Positions 47,637 through 59,213 of a DNA stretch of 64,000 bases are shown one piece after another. The position numbers and the translations under genes are program-made. The stretch is from the NCBI GenBank assembly GCA_002189035.1, contig NEEC01000018.1, forward strand, positions 868,001-932,000. The letters are read 5' to 3'. The notes under the pieces are model-generated. The model was given only the letters and a program-made list of their open reading frames with translations. It searched no databases and had not been told where the DNA came from. Source of the stretch: Utricularia gibba. Taxonomy: Eukaryota; Streptophyta; Magnoliopsida; Lamiales; Lentibulariaceae. Numbering within the stretch: the stretch's first letter is position 1; each line of letters begins with the position of its first letter.

Positions 47637-49204
47637 TTCATGCCTCATCCGTACGGTCTCTTTCAATTCAACTGTCAACTTATTATGTGGAGGAATAAGT
47701 TTAGTAGTGCGAAAAAAAACCCATGTTTTCAACTTAAAACAGCATAATTTGCTGCCCTTTTCAGCAGTGTGTGTTCAGCATTAGCAGCTTAACTTCTTGC
47801 ATTGTATCTTATCAACATAAGAACCCTTGCAAGGTCTTCCTTTTCTTGTGGCTCTTTGTTCGAGGGACGTCGTTGCTTGCTGCTTTTAGCATGATTGCTT
47901 CATTTTTTTCCCTAGAATCTTCAATGATGATAAAGGGGGCCTATCATTGCTGTTGTTTTTTCAGATCTTTGAGTGAAAAAGATAACATATCCTAGAAAAA
48001 GAAAAGGGCTGCGAACAATTTTGGAAAAAACGAAGAGATGTTAAGATAATTGAGCATAACCATGCTGGTTATGGCCTTCACATTGGTCCATCTGACATCG
48101 AAAATATGTCTGGGACCTCCAAGAAGAAGAAGAAAAAAGGAAAAACAGATTCAGATAGCAAAAATGCTTATACTTTCCGTTGAACCCAAATTACTGATCT
48201 GAACAAAAAGCTTTGAATGAAGCACAAGTGCAGGAGATGTACGTAGATGGGGCGTATAGGCGCAGGATTGCTGGTAGAGAAATTGGAGTGGACATGTTTG
48301 TCAGAAGGTGGAGTAGTGTGTGTCAGTGGGGTGTGTCAGATGTTAGAGTGGTGGTGGCTTGTCTGTGCGGCCTTTTTTTTGTTTGTTTAAATGTGAGGCT
48401 GGAGGCAGAGGAATGCCATGAGGTGGACCATAACTAAATCTTTTGTCCAAACCTTTACCCAAAATCTGTTGACTTCTTGTTCAAGTGCCCCCATCTCTTT
48501 CTCCGCACTAAATGCATCCCCGCCAGGCTGTGGATGTCCCCAACACACATGAGAACCTGCTTCGATTGCTTCATCTTGCTCCACATGCTAAAACTTGAAA
48601 AACACGGGATAGAGTGATATCCTTCCCTTAAATCAAGTGTATGGATGGGATGAGTGCGCAGAATACTCGAATCTAGAAAATACAACTTCAGTACCATTAA
48701 TGTCGTGATCCAACATCAGCTGATCAGCTTTTGAGAAAGCAGAAAATGCAGCTGCCCATTTCAAAAGAAACATTAGGGTGGAGGTGACATGATCTGCCTG
48801 CGGCCTCAAAGTGTGTACGAGTGAGGTTTACAATATTCAAATATTCACATCAGGGTGGAGGTGACATGATCTGGTTTGTTTCTTTTCTTCTCTATGTAAA
48901 GAGTAGGTTGATCTTTTGCTACGTAGATAGATGCATTTTATACTGATTTTCTGATCTGAACTTGTGGAGTTGATGCTGGTCTACCATCTTTAAGTCCCCA
49001 TCTGTCCAAACTAGAAACACACAGTGAAATTGGGAAAGATGCAAAGCATCACAATTCTACACCAGAGAGTGATGTAATGATCCCAAAGTCCTCATATGGA
49101 GTACTGAGCTTATTTATTTGAGGAGTGACACAACTACCAGAAAAGTACTTGTGAGTATGATATCATCAAAATATTGTCAGGACAACTACATGTGAAACCA
49201 ACTG
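47637..49204. other. KNOX 3' flank and spacer
   Basis: 3' UTR and spacer with no recognised gene. A 22-bp direct repeat (AGGGTGGAGGTGACATGATC plus TG) occurs at 48775-48796 and 48852-48873. Confidence 0.55.
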
Positions 49205-49520
49205 TTAAGAGAAGTAGCTAAATCTGTCCAACCAAGCCCTAGGTGCTTCTTTGCGGCTATAAACTGCACCTTTAACTTTGCATACATGAAACTGATTTTC
49301 TTTTTTTCTGTCATACCTGATGGTTGCATCATGGAAATTTCTTCTGACATGTCATCATGCAAGAAAACATTATTTACATCAAGCTTTCGTAATTATTGTC
49401 TAGTTGCTGATGACTACAAAACACATAATTAATCGAATTGTACGTGATGGTCAACCCTAGCAACTGGCTCATAACTCTTTCCTACAAGCAGTGGCACAAC
49501 ATGAAGATATTCTGAGAAGT
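49205..49520 (-). pseudogene. Copia reverse-transcriptase scrap
   Basis: The minus-strand translation contains GKSYEPVARV, KLDVNNVFLHDDMSEEI and, after a frame change, VCKVKGAVYSRKEAPRAWLD. These are recognisable decayed versions of Copia RT blocks. Stops and at least one frameshift are present, and no LTR or other domain is seen. The wording differs from the copy at 23-26 kb, so it comes from another family. Confidence 0.75.
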
Positions 49521-50111
49521 TCAGTCAACTGATTGCTCTTTATGTAGTATGTTTAGTTTTTCTTTTATCAACCCTTACATGCTTTGTGTAGTAATTTTAT
49601 TTACGCCTTCAAATATACATGTGTGTAAAACTACGTCTTTTTGGTAAACATATTTTTAAACATACGTAAAATTTGTAAAACAATTGTATATCTTATTCAA
49701 TCGCATCTTTCAAAATTCTTATTTCACGTAAGTTTTTCTTAATCAAGCGAGTCATATTTTTTTATTATTTATTTTAAAAGTATTTATTGAACACATAATA
49801 ATATTTTGAATATGTATTTTACAAATACGCTTTTATTTATAATCATATAAAGCATGTTTATCTAATCAAATATATTATTAATTAAAAACACATTCATAGA
49901 GTTTTCTATTTACACGGGTTATCTTTCGTCATTGCCCAATTATTTTTCTGTCCAATTCCAATGTGAAACAGATGCTTATTCTTACAATGTAGTCATGGTG
50001 GCTGTCTCATTTTCTATTTGGGAATGAAGAGAAAACTCTCTCACTTGAACCCATGACCAAATAATGACAGTAGTGTGTGTGTGTAGACCAGATATGGAGG
50101 CCCGATTCTTT

Positions 50112-50174
50112 TGGGCCTAATAGAAATAAAGATTCGTAACCAAGCCCATCTCAGAATAGGTGATCCATGTGGGC
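50112..50174. promoter_or_regulatory. Second site II cluster without a recognised gene
   Basis: TGGGCC at 50112-50117, AGCCCA at 50143-50148 and TGGGCT at 50169-50174. No adjacent gene is recognisable. Confidence 0.4.
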
Positions 50175-51115
50175 TACGTTGTAACGAGATGCGTGCGCAT
50201 TTTATTACATCAGTGTAATGTTCTGATCTAGGCTGCATCAAAATGGGTGCGAGGTGCGAAATTCATTAATTTTAGGAATCCGATGTTTAGAGTGCGTTAA
50301 AAAATATTTTATTTTAATATATATAATAAAATCACGAATAAAACAAAATTAATTTATTAAATACAACAACTAACTTAAAAACATTCATTAATACGTAAAA
50401 TGCAATGTTAACAAACATGAAACAATACAATAGAATTATATATATATACACACATATCTTGTATGCATCCGGTGAATCACGTACCCGGTGCGTAATTTCC
50501 CAAGAATCGCAATGAATACGTAGGTTATGATACAAACCCAAGTTGAGCATAAGAACATCTTTAGTGATTTTCGGAAATGCTGACATGGTTTTTCAGAATG
50601 AAAATCATTTTTAAGAAATTCCGTTTTCTCATAAAAACTCAATAAAGTAAATCACGTTATCATTTACGTAAATCAATAAAGATACTCTAATGAAACTACC
50701 GTTTCTGGTTGTACTTCACCAGAGAATCTTGAAGACCTCAAGGTTTAATCCATCAGAGTACTACGCTACATTGCAGTTGGGAGCTCTTGTCCTTTTCCAG
50801 CATAGTTCAATCATTGGTCGATTTTTTTTTTTGAATATTGTTGATGGGAATTTGGAATGAATAGAATTGACATTCATCTTACAAACCCAATCCATATGCA
50901 AAATCTCAAATTTTATGTGATATCAGAGCAAGTTTGGTCCTCGAAAAGGTTGGTCTTTAGGTTCATAAGAGTATATGTATTCTGATAACCTTGATCTGGT
51001 TGAAAGCGGTTTTGAGCATATGAGATCTGATGTGAGTATGAGCATGTGTTTTGTAGAGGCGTGAGGCTTGACTTGGAGAGAGTTGTATTGAACTGAAAAA
51101 ATCATACCTCATCAT

Positions 51116-51480
51116 TCAGCTTACAGGACATTTATAGACTCGTTCCCAATTAGCCATTGTAGAAGTAGATGTTGTAGCCGTTACTGTCACTATGGCTACA
51201 TCAGTAGTCTTACTCTGTTTTGTAACGTCTTTCAATGAGAGCTGATACCCTTTGTTTGGGCTTGATGGTGCTGTTTCGGGTTCTGATCTGTCTGATGTTG
51301 GAGAGCCCATTTGGCTGCACATGGATCCATTATGATGAGGCCCATGTCTACACTTAGTCTTTTCTTTCTTCGCTTGACAGCAGCAGCTCTATGACTCCGA
51401 TTCTCCTCCAGATTTACGCTCCTCTTCTCTGCTTCATCTTCACCGGGTCTTACTTCAGATTCATTGTTCTCAGCCTTCAC
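51116..51480 (-). other. Unrecognised overlapping minus-strand open frames
   Basis: Two frames of 82 and 68 codons overlap here on the minus strand. One is highly charged (EVRPGEDEAEKRSVNLEENR, then KRRKKRL); the other is Ser/Thr-rich. I recognise neither. A pyrimidine-rich stretch ending in AG does not convincingly precede them. They could be exons of a small gene, a 3' leftover of the SOFL locus, or chance. Confidence 0.25.
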
Positions 51481-52223
51481 TGGTAAACTAACTTATTCAT
51501 GCAAGCCATCCACAATAATGATCTTTAGATGAATACAGGATTGAGGATATGTGAACATAGGGATCAGCTGTCATTTTACATGAGCCCCCTTAACGGACTT
51601 TTTTAGGAAGAGCAAAAAATGGAGTTATGGTTCGAGACAGACCGTGTTGCCAGAATTACTCATTATTCATATTGATGGATCCACCTCAGCTACTCAGCGA
51701 GAAAAATCTTGGCTTTTTCCCCTCTCTGTATTCCTCTCCTCCCATAATTTTTCTTCCCATTCATGACTCAAAAAAGTGGTTTTGACCCCATAAAAGGGGT
51801 TTGTTGTTGGCACTTTTCTTGTAGTATAGCAATGAGGTTGAAGAGGATTGGTTCATATGATGAACCTCTGTGTGTTTGTGTGTGTATATCTATCCCTAGT
51901 CGGTGGTCACTCACAAGCCACAAGTTGCAGACATTCATTTTGAAACGTTCACTTTCCATTCTTTATTCTTACTTTTTTTCTGTTCCCTTCTGTCTGGACA
52001 TAGCGTAGGACGGGTAAAACGAAATTCACCCCTGTAGGTGATTTCTGAAGCTCAAGCTTGACTGTTTTCTAGATAGCCTCCCCTTTTCCTCAGCCTTGCT
52101 GCTAAACCAAATCTCTGCTTCCACTTCTCAAGTTTCCCTCACTGCCTCTTCTTTCCCAGTGAAGTGCCTGGTAGAGAGGAAACTTAGGGTTCACATCGAA
52201 AAAATATAGACAAAAAATGCAGT

Positions 52224-52873
52224 TCAAGAGATTTCCGAGTAACCTGGTTTCCCTTTAAAAGACTTTAGAAAGCCAAAATGCTTCCTTGATGATGATGCTT
52301 CAGCCTAAGAAATAAACAAGACGATGTTACGTGTATTTGGAGGTTTGAAGGACCTCTGCAAGAATGCATACCTTGAAATGAGGTGTTACGAAGACGCTTT
52401 CATGGACATGATATGGAATTGATTCAGTCTCAAACTGCAGTTGAGAGTTAAAGAAGCATTCAGTTTGAAAAACAAGAAAAAGAAATGTCTTTTTTATTTC
52501 AACGAACCTGATGGGATACAGGGGAGCTAGCAGTGTCATCCAGGCACAGTTTCTCTTGTTTCTTGGAAAAGTGCTCCTTGGCATTATTACTCTTCTTCTT
52601 GCTTCTGTTCCCTTCTTCTGAAACTGCAGATAAGTAACCACATCCATGAACTCTTCCTTGATTCTCCTGCAAATTTGGTGGCCCTGAGGATGCATCAGAG
52701 ACCATGGATAAATCTTCTGCTTCTTCATCTCCATGATCTTCATCCTTATACACACCTTTTCCTCCACAGATGGTAACACAGGCCTTGCTGCAAGCAGTAC
52801 ACGAGAGCTGATCAAAATACGTAGTCCAACCGGATTCACATCCACTGCTACTTCCAGAAGAAGCATCATCCAT
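52224..52873 (-). CDS. SOFL: SOB FIVE-LIKE (SOFL) protein
   Basis: Small plant-specific nuclear or cytoplasmic protein; Arabidopsis SOFL members raise cytokinin responses. Three exons: 52873-52508, 52434-52372 and 52304-52224, in phase, giving 169 residues. The two family signatures are present: SSGCESGWTTYFDQ near residues 9-22 (SOFL-A) and EDLSMVSDASSGPP near 52-66 (SOFL-B). Further on are the conserved CLDDTASSPV and a basic C-terminus (RKHFGFLKSFKGK). The intermediate region is acidic, then Lys/Ser-rich. No enzyme motif or membrane segment is present. The start at 52873 is the first ATG upstream of the signature. The gene looks intact; the paralogue number is not resolved. Confidence 0.85.
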
Positions 52874-55844
52874 GCTCCCAAGAGAGGTGATGAATTCTTA
52901 TGAAAAAGAAGTGTTTTTGTAAAGAATGGAAGGACTAGCTAGTCGTCATATGGGAAGTTTGGTTTGCCTCTGAATGTGCCTATTTGTAGGAGTTGAAATG
53001 AGAAGGGGAGACGGGGGCATAACAACCAACGAAATCACAATCACTATCATCTTCTTATAATCTGATTCCAAGCAATAATCAATTGAAACCTTCCAGTCAA
53101 TGTGGGAGGGGCAGGTGGAAGAAGATTAGATAGTGGTAACTACGAAGATTAACTTTTCACAGATAAGCCATGCCGTCCTTGTGCTCCAGAGGATATGTGC
53201 TTGAGGATCAAAGAATCTTTATAAACCTGTTAACTTTGTCAGTTTATGAGGGTTTTCTGGAAGTGAATGTTACCTACTTGTCTTCTCAAATAGAAGTGTG
53301 ATTCATTACTGTTGAAATTCAAGATTCGTTCACTGCATGGGAAGTTGAGGTAACTCGCATTCTGTAAACAGAGATATTCACATAGGTATCACAAGGCTCC
53401 TAAAGGAAAGAAGTGACAGCCCCTGTGGCCCCCATCCCGGGCAAGATGTGCAGAAGCCAGCCAGCTGAGCGTAAGTGGTGGTACATGTTGGAATAGGCCC
53501 ATCATGTGCTTCTCACAGACAGATTACAATGCATCAAGATGATCCATCCCATTGCAAACACAGCAGCAGCAGCATCAAATCATTCATTTCATCTTCGAAC
53601 AGTTCATTAAAAAAGCCATGAAATTGTTTCCTAAATCCCACTTTAAGTTAGCTCCTTATCGAATCAGCACCTCGGCTCTGTTTTCTGGCTATCCAGCGGA
53701 AGAGCAATGCCTGCCACACGCATTAATTCTTGACAGCTGTGGCCCAATACTGTACTTTTTTTCATATGCACGTGCTGCTTCCTATCTATCTCCATCTCTC
53801 CCTTTCCTTGGTGCATGGCTCATGCCCTTTTGCAGACCCAAGAGCACGGGCTTTGCAGAAGTGTTTATCATTATTGTAGTGATTGAAAAACTTTACCAGT
53901 TACCAGATGTAATGTAGTAGTATGGAAAGTAAAGAAAATATTTGGTGATTCATGGACATGCATCCGATTATTTGGGTGTTTCTTCTTTTGCTATGTGGGG
54001 GGAAGAAGTTGTGAGGCTTTTGCCTCTGCTGCTCTTGGCAGGCTATTCCTCTTCCAAGCGATTGCTCATGGTGCCATGGTGCTGTCCAAGCGCTTCTCTT
54101 CCTAGATGAACACTTTGTTGCTCACGTGGGTACTGGCACATGCCTTTTTCTTGGACAAAACTTTGGTTTCTTGGGGACACAAGCTTGGTATCTTGGACAT
54201 CCGTAACGGCTATAATCCTCAAAACTTCATTCGGAAATTTTACCCACAAACTAGAGTGATAAAAATGATGTATATTTCAGCGCAGAGGCACTGATTGAAA
54301 GCTGAATGAATGAATCAGTACAGTGCGCAGATGAATAAAAATGCAGACCACTGAAAACAGAGTGAAACTTTAGGACTCCAGAACAATGCCATCATACGAC
54401 ACACAACAAACCATATTACAGCAGCAATCTAATAATACTGAGACTCCAACCGAAGGAAGGGAGAAATCAGGAAGACTAGAAGTGAATCCAGCTAGAGCTT
54501 GGTCATGCGTTCGTGCTAAATCATGCTCCGTGTGTTCTACCAGTCATGCTTCAGGCACTACTGGTGCTGATGCTGATACGTGATGGCTAGCTTCAACTGT
54601 TTCGTTCAAAAAAAAACCATTCTTTACACATCAAGCCAACTCATTACGCACATAATTCTTATTAGAATAATCACATATCTCATGTTGGATTCTTAAAGAC
54701 AAATGATCGAGTTTATATTAAACAAAAGGTGGTATTAACAATGAATCTATGCAAACTCTTTAGTAAGCATATTCAAACCTGTTTGGATCTTTGCACCTTG
54801 AGGTTGAGCTTGGACATTGGCTTATAAAGAAACCGACCTGGTCAATAAAAGATCCGAGTTCGTTGCCCCAAACTATGCTCTCTTCATGATGCATAGCAAC
54901 GTGTTTTGAATAATTTAAGAACAGACTTTTGGGAGTTTGATGCCCATTTGGGGTCCCTACTTTCCATGAGAGAATCAGTTGTGTATGAGGCGCTTGCTCA
55001 CTCAGATCGACACAAGGAAACAAGCAAACAAAAAACATTCGATTCCGATGTGTCTCCAAGCCCCATGATCACATCACCGACACCCAGACCCAACTAATTT
55101 ACAGGTATATGAAGCGAAGTGCGATTAAGTTTTCGTGATCGTCATCGCACTCTTAACTGTAAAAACTATCGGAGAAACAGCTCGTGGTTGTGTTGGTTTC
55201 AATTCCGAGCGGTCGGCGCCGGTGGTGTGCAGACCAACGGAATGAATCATCATTACACGAAAGGTCATTTTCCGGAAAATTTGATGAATTAGAGGGGAGA
55301 GAATAAATTTATTTGCAAAATACATACAACAATTTTTTGTGGGTTCCCTTTTGGACTAATACACAAAATTTTAAAAAGAGAATAATTTAAATTATTATTC
55401 TGTGGGTTCCATTTTAGACTAATTTCATTTTTGTACCACAAATGATCTGGAATTGTACACTCGGGATCAATTCTTGATGATTAATTACTTATTTGTACAC
55501 ATCCAATGTTGAAGATTACGTTGTGGAGAAACCATTTCCCTCTTACTTTACTTAGGCTGTATTTTTCAAAATCATTCTAGAATTGATTTTATTAGAATTG
55601 AAAATTCTAAGAAAATGATAATTAATGTGTTCAAACATATTTTTTGAAAAAAATTATTATACAATTAAATAAAAAATAAAAATGATATATTTATTCATGA
55701 AAATTTATAAATTAAAAAATTATATTTTATAATTCATTCAAATCAAAAAAAATAATTTATAAATTTATAAACTATATTTTATATTATTAATATAGTTTAA
55801 ATATACTTGTATTAAAAATTATTATACAAGAATTAAAATACTAA
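52874..55844. other. Spacer upstream of SOFL
   Basis: Probable SOFL promoter in the first few hundred bases. Short frames at 53552-53917 (plus), 54043-54249 (minus) and 54760-55059 (minus) match nothing I know. I see no RNA gene or repeat of note. Confidence 0.5.
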
Positions 55845-56566
55845 GGGGCCGTTTGGTGGGAGTTGTAATATGGTGTTGTGTTAAATAACACATCTTTATC
55901 AACCGTTTGGTATGTAGTGTTATATAACACCACGGATTGTATATCCTATCAAATTTCTTATTTAACACATTATATATAGTAAAACACAAACTCATGTAGT
56001 AGATGGGTTTGTTAATCCCATGATAATAAAATACAATATTACCCTTTTGTTTTACAAAAATATTTTCACCTCCAATAATAATCTTAATTCCCTCTTGGCA
56101 ATAAATTAGTTTTACATATTTTGTTGATTTCACAATTTTTTGTATGTATCTAAGAAATTAGTAATCTAATGGAGGGAGCCAAAAAAAAGATTGTTATTAC
56201 CGGACATTATTAGTTCAAACCATGAAATTATTAGAAATATTGTCATTCTATAAAAAGAAATCATTAGTTAAAACTATGAAGAAGATTATTGCTGTCGGAT
56301 ATAAATCTGAAAATTGGTTCAAATCAGGTTATTTGTAAGCATATATATTACAGTAAAATTATACATAAATCAAACATAGGCATTTTAGTAAAATTGTATA
56401 TACAATAAATCATAAGACTTACTACCAAACACATGATAATTAATACCATGTTAAATAAAACTTTCTACAAAACACACTCATGTTTTTTAAATCCCTCATT
56501 TTGGTATAAAATAATCCCATTTATATGTAACAATGTGTAAGTTAAAACATGGTACCAAACGAGGCC
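55845..56566. mobile_element. Large Tourist-like MITE (722 bp) with TAA duplication
   Basis: Left end GGGGCCGTTTGGTGGGAGTT and right end, read inward, GGCCTCGTTTGGTACCATG share the GTTTGGT core. Both are flanked by TAA (55842-55844 and 56567-56569). The ends also contain mirrored TGTGTTAAATAAC-like and GTTTTATTTAAC-like stretches. No open reading frame resembles a transposase. Confidence 0.85.
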
Positions 56567-57741
56567 TAACTATTATAAAGTGAGGTGAATTTATTATACA
56601 CTGAAAAATGCATTAAATAATTTATTAATCTTTTCATGTTTTACGCGAGAAGTGAAAGGGTTAGTAAAAATCAATTATCATAGAATAAAATTTAATGTAA
56701 ATTTGAAATATAAGATATATTCTATCAGAATATAATTGATTTTATGAAAATAGAATTAGTTTCTAGACATATATTACATCCATTTGATCTCCAAATTTTT
56801 ACCTATTAATTAAATATTATATAAAAATTTAATACATTTACGTCATATCTATCTAAAATTCAAATAAAAAACCCTTTGTATCGTAGTCCCAAAAGTCAAA
56901 CATTATCTTAGTTGGATATTGTACAGGTTCAGATTATTGAAATTAAATTAATTTTTGGATTTTAATTAGGATTGGGAAAAGAGGTAGGTGAAGGGTGATG
57001 CATTGCATTTCTCTTTTCAAAAAATAATTGGAAATTAAGGCATAAAATCCGGATGGTCAAAAGACCACACACCTCGGAATTTGTGAAGGCCGTCTTCCTT
57101 TTTCCCTCACCTCACCTCATAGGTGTAGCCATGCATGCACCCACACGCGACACGCGTCCACGTCCTCTGGCTGCTCTCATCGGATTGGCTCGCCTCTGCT
57201 GCACGGACCACCCCCACCCCCGGGGCGGACCTCCCTCGCGCCCATCGAGTGCCCCCCCTACTCCATTCCGCCCCCTTTGGCCTCAATATGTTCTCTTCCT
57301 CTGGTTATTGATTTGGATGTTATACTTAGTTTTTCAACATATGAATAGTATACATAAATCAAATAGAAAGTTAATTATATTCATACTGATCATATACTTA
57401 AACTTCTATTTTTGGATATAAAACGTTATATATAATTGAATATAGGGATACTTAATGATACTATACTTAAACATATTAATATATTATCATCAAATAACAT
57501 GTTTGTTATTTGTTGATGTGGGGGGAGTGAGGTGTGTAGTTGGGGGTAAAGGAGAGGCAATAAGTGTAAGGATGCATGTAGAGGGGGAGGGATTGAAGAA
57601 GCAACCACATGTCCCCAACCTCAAACACGTACCCACCAAGTGTCGGACCATTCTGCTCGTCCTGCCGCCGTCCCATTGGCTCCTTTCCTTCTCTTATAAC
57701 ACCCACTGCGTTGCGCTTGTTCATCTGTTCGGTGATAGGGG
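56567..57741. other. AT-rich spacer and DUF7950-like promoter
   Basis: AT-rich to about 57.0 kb, then GC-rich at 57.13-57.28 kb. A CCAAT box (ATTGG at 57675-57679) and a TTATAAC at 57694-57700 precede the ATG at 57742. No other gene seen. Confidence 0.5.
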
Positions 57742-58628
57742 ATGATGATTCAGACGGTTAACCCGAGAAGGACGGCCGAGATCATGGCTCGGTACCGCCC
57801 GATTGCGCCTAAGCCGGAGGTCCCGCCGCCGGCTGGGGGGACGCGGATGGCGGCGGGATCACTTGCAAGTCTCCGTATTTGCGGAACGTGTGGCCGCATC
57901 TTCAGGCGCGACCCACCAGGACACGGAAGAGGACACGCGCTGCCTCCTTCTCCTCCGCCAAGAGACAGCAGCATCACCGGGCGGCGCGGGATGAGAATGG
58001 GATTGCTGTTCTTCCTCTTTTAGGGGACGACGCCAGGATTGATTTGAACGCTGCTGCTGCTGCGCCTGCCCCTGAAGAATTGGATTTCCTGCAGCAGCTG
58101 CAGCAGCCCCTGAAGCAGCCGGTCATAATCTCGCCGCGCCCGGTCCGGCCGGTCGGCTCAACCATCATCGTCAGCAAGATAGTTTCCGAGGGGCAACCCG
58201 GCGGCGTGACGCTAGGAAATGAAGCAGCTGATGAGGTGGAGGCGATGGTTGAGGGGGAGCACGTACCTGCCTTCATATCCGATGCAAGCAACAAGGTCAG
58301 GATGGTGAATTCGGCTTACAAGGAGATGATTGGGCAGCCGGAATGCGGCTGGCTGGACTGCGCCTCCCTAACCCCCGGCGGCACATGCAGCAATACCAGG
58401 AGAAGAATCGGCGGTGGGGTTTCTCTTCATTTTCCGGATTCCCAACTCATGGACATAGCAGGGATGCATGGATTTCATTCTCAGGTGAGGATCGAGTGGG
58501 AGGAGACTCATGGCAAAAAGAAGAGCGTCGCAGCTTCTTGCACGGTGGATAGAATACACTGTCCGGCAAAGAATTACCACTTCTTGTGGAGGTTTCAGAC
58601 AATCGAGTCGCCGGTTTCCGACAACTAA
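57742..58628 (+). pseudogene. DUF7950-like protein gene with one frameshift
   Basis: Plant protein of unknown biochemical function that I recall as the DUF7950 family. Reading starts at 57742 and contains MARYRPIAPKPE, the N-terminal family block. The second block, SPYLRNVWPHLQARPTRTRK, lies in another frame, which then stays open to a stop at 58626-58628. It includes RMVNSAYKEMIGQPECGWLD, GFHSQVRIEWE and CPAKNYHFLWRFQT, all family blocks. The frames join if one G is missing from the G6 run at 57835-57840, which would give 295 residues. No intron fits. A basic RKR stretch suggests nuclear location. The rest is undamaged, so a homopolymer sequencing error is as likely as a genuine recent mutation. 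Confidence 0.65.
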
Positions 58629-59213
58629 TACCACCTGTCCTGTAGAATCATATCTAGCCAAAGTAGATGGTACAATCAAGATTACAGAATACAGTATGCA
58701 ATGCTTACTCAAAATTCAACAGACAAAATGTGTGTTAGCCGCGTCTATTCCCAGCTAAACTTAAACCATACATGTTGAACCTGCGTGGAGCTGATATCGA
58801 GTAAACATTTTGCAATTCTGTGCACATCAAGATAATGTACAGCTCCCTAGTCTCTTGGATTGGCAGGAGAGCACATCAAGTGGGGGGGATTACTGGCAAC
58901 GAGCACCATAAAAAGCACACTGTTTTAGATGAGCCACAAATCTGGCATCCACCATCTGCAAGATTTTCATATCGAGTGATAGGGGTGACAATATACACAC
59001 TTCGGATTTACTAATTTGCTTTGAACACTTAATCCAACTGTGAGCACAGCAATTCACCATAATATTTACAGCAGCAGTTCCCATAATATCGATGAATGAT
59101 GCACGTTCGTTGTAGTTCTAAAAGTATGAGTTAAATGTGGTTAGTGTCTACCGCAATCATCCTGTGGCATCAAACGAGTTTTCTCTAAAGACACATACTG
59201 TCCATGAAAATTC
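58629..59213. other. Convergent 3' intergenic region
   Basis: Lies between the DUF7950-like gene (plus) and the XE7-like gene (minus). No gene or clear structure seen. Confidence 0.55.

Larger units (their letters stand above)
49521..52223. other. Spacer between Copia scrap and SOFL gene
   Basis: AT-rich to about 50 kb. A site II cluster lies at 50112-50174 with no gene recognised beside it. 51116-51480 has two overlapping minus-strand frames of unknown nature (see the separate entry). The rest is unremarkable. Confidence 0.5.

Noticed and set aside
53552-53917. 121-codon plus-strand open frame
   Set aside because: No family similarity that I can see; the start is a Gln/His repeat and the rest lacks domain character.
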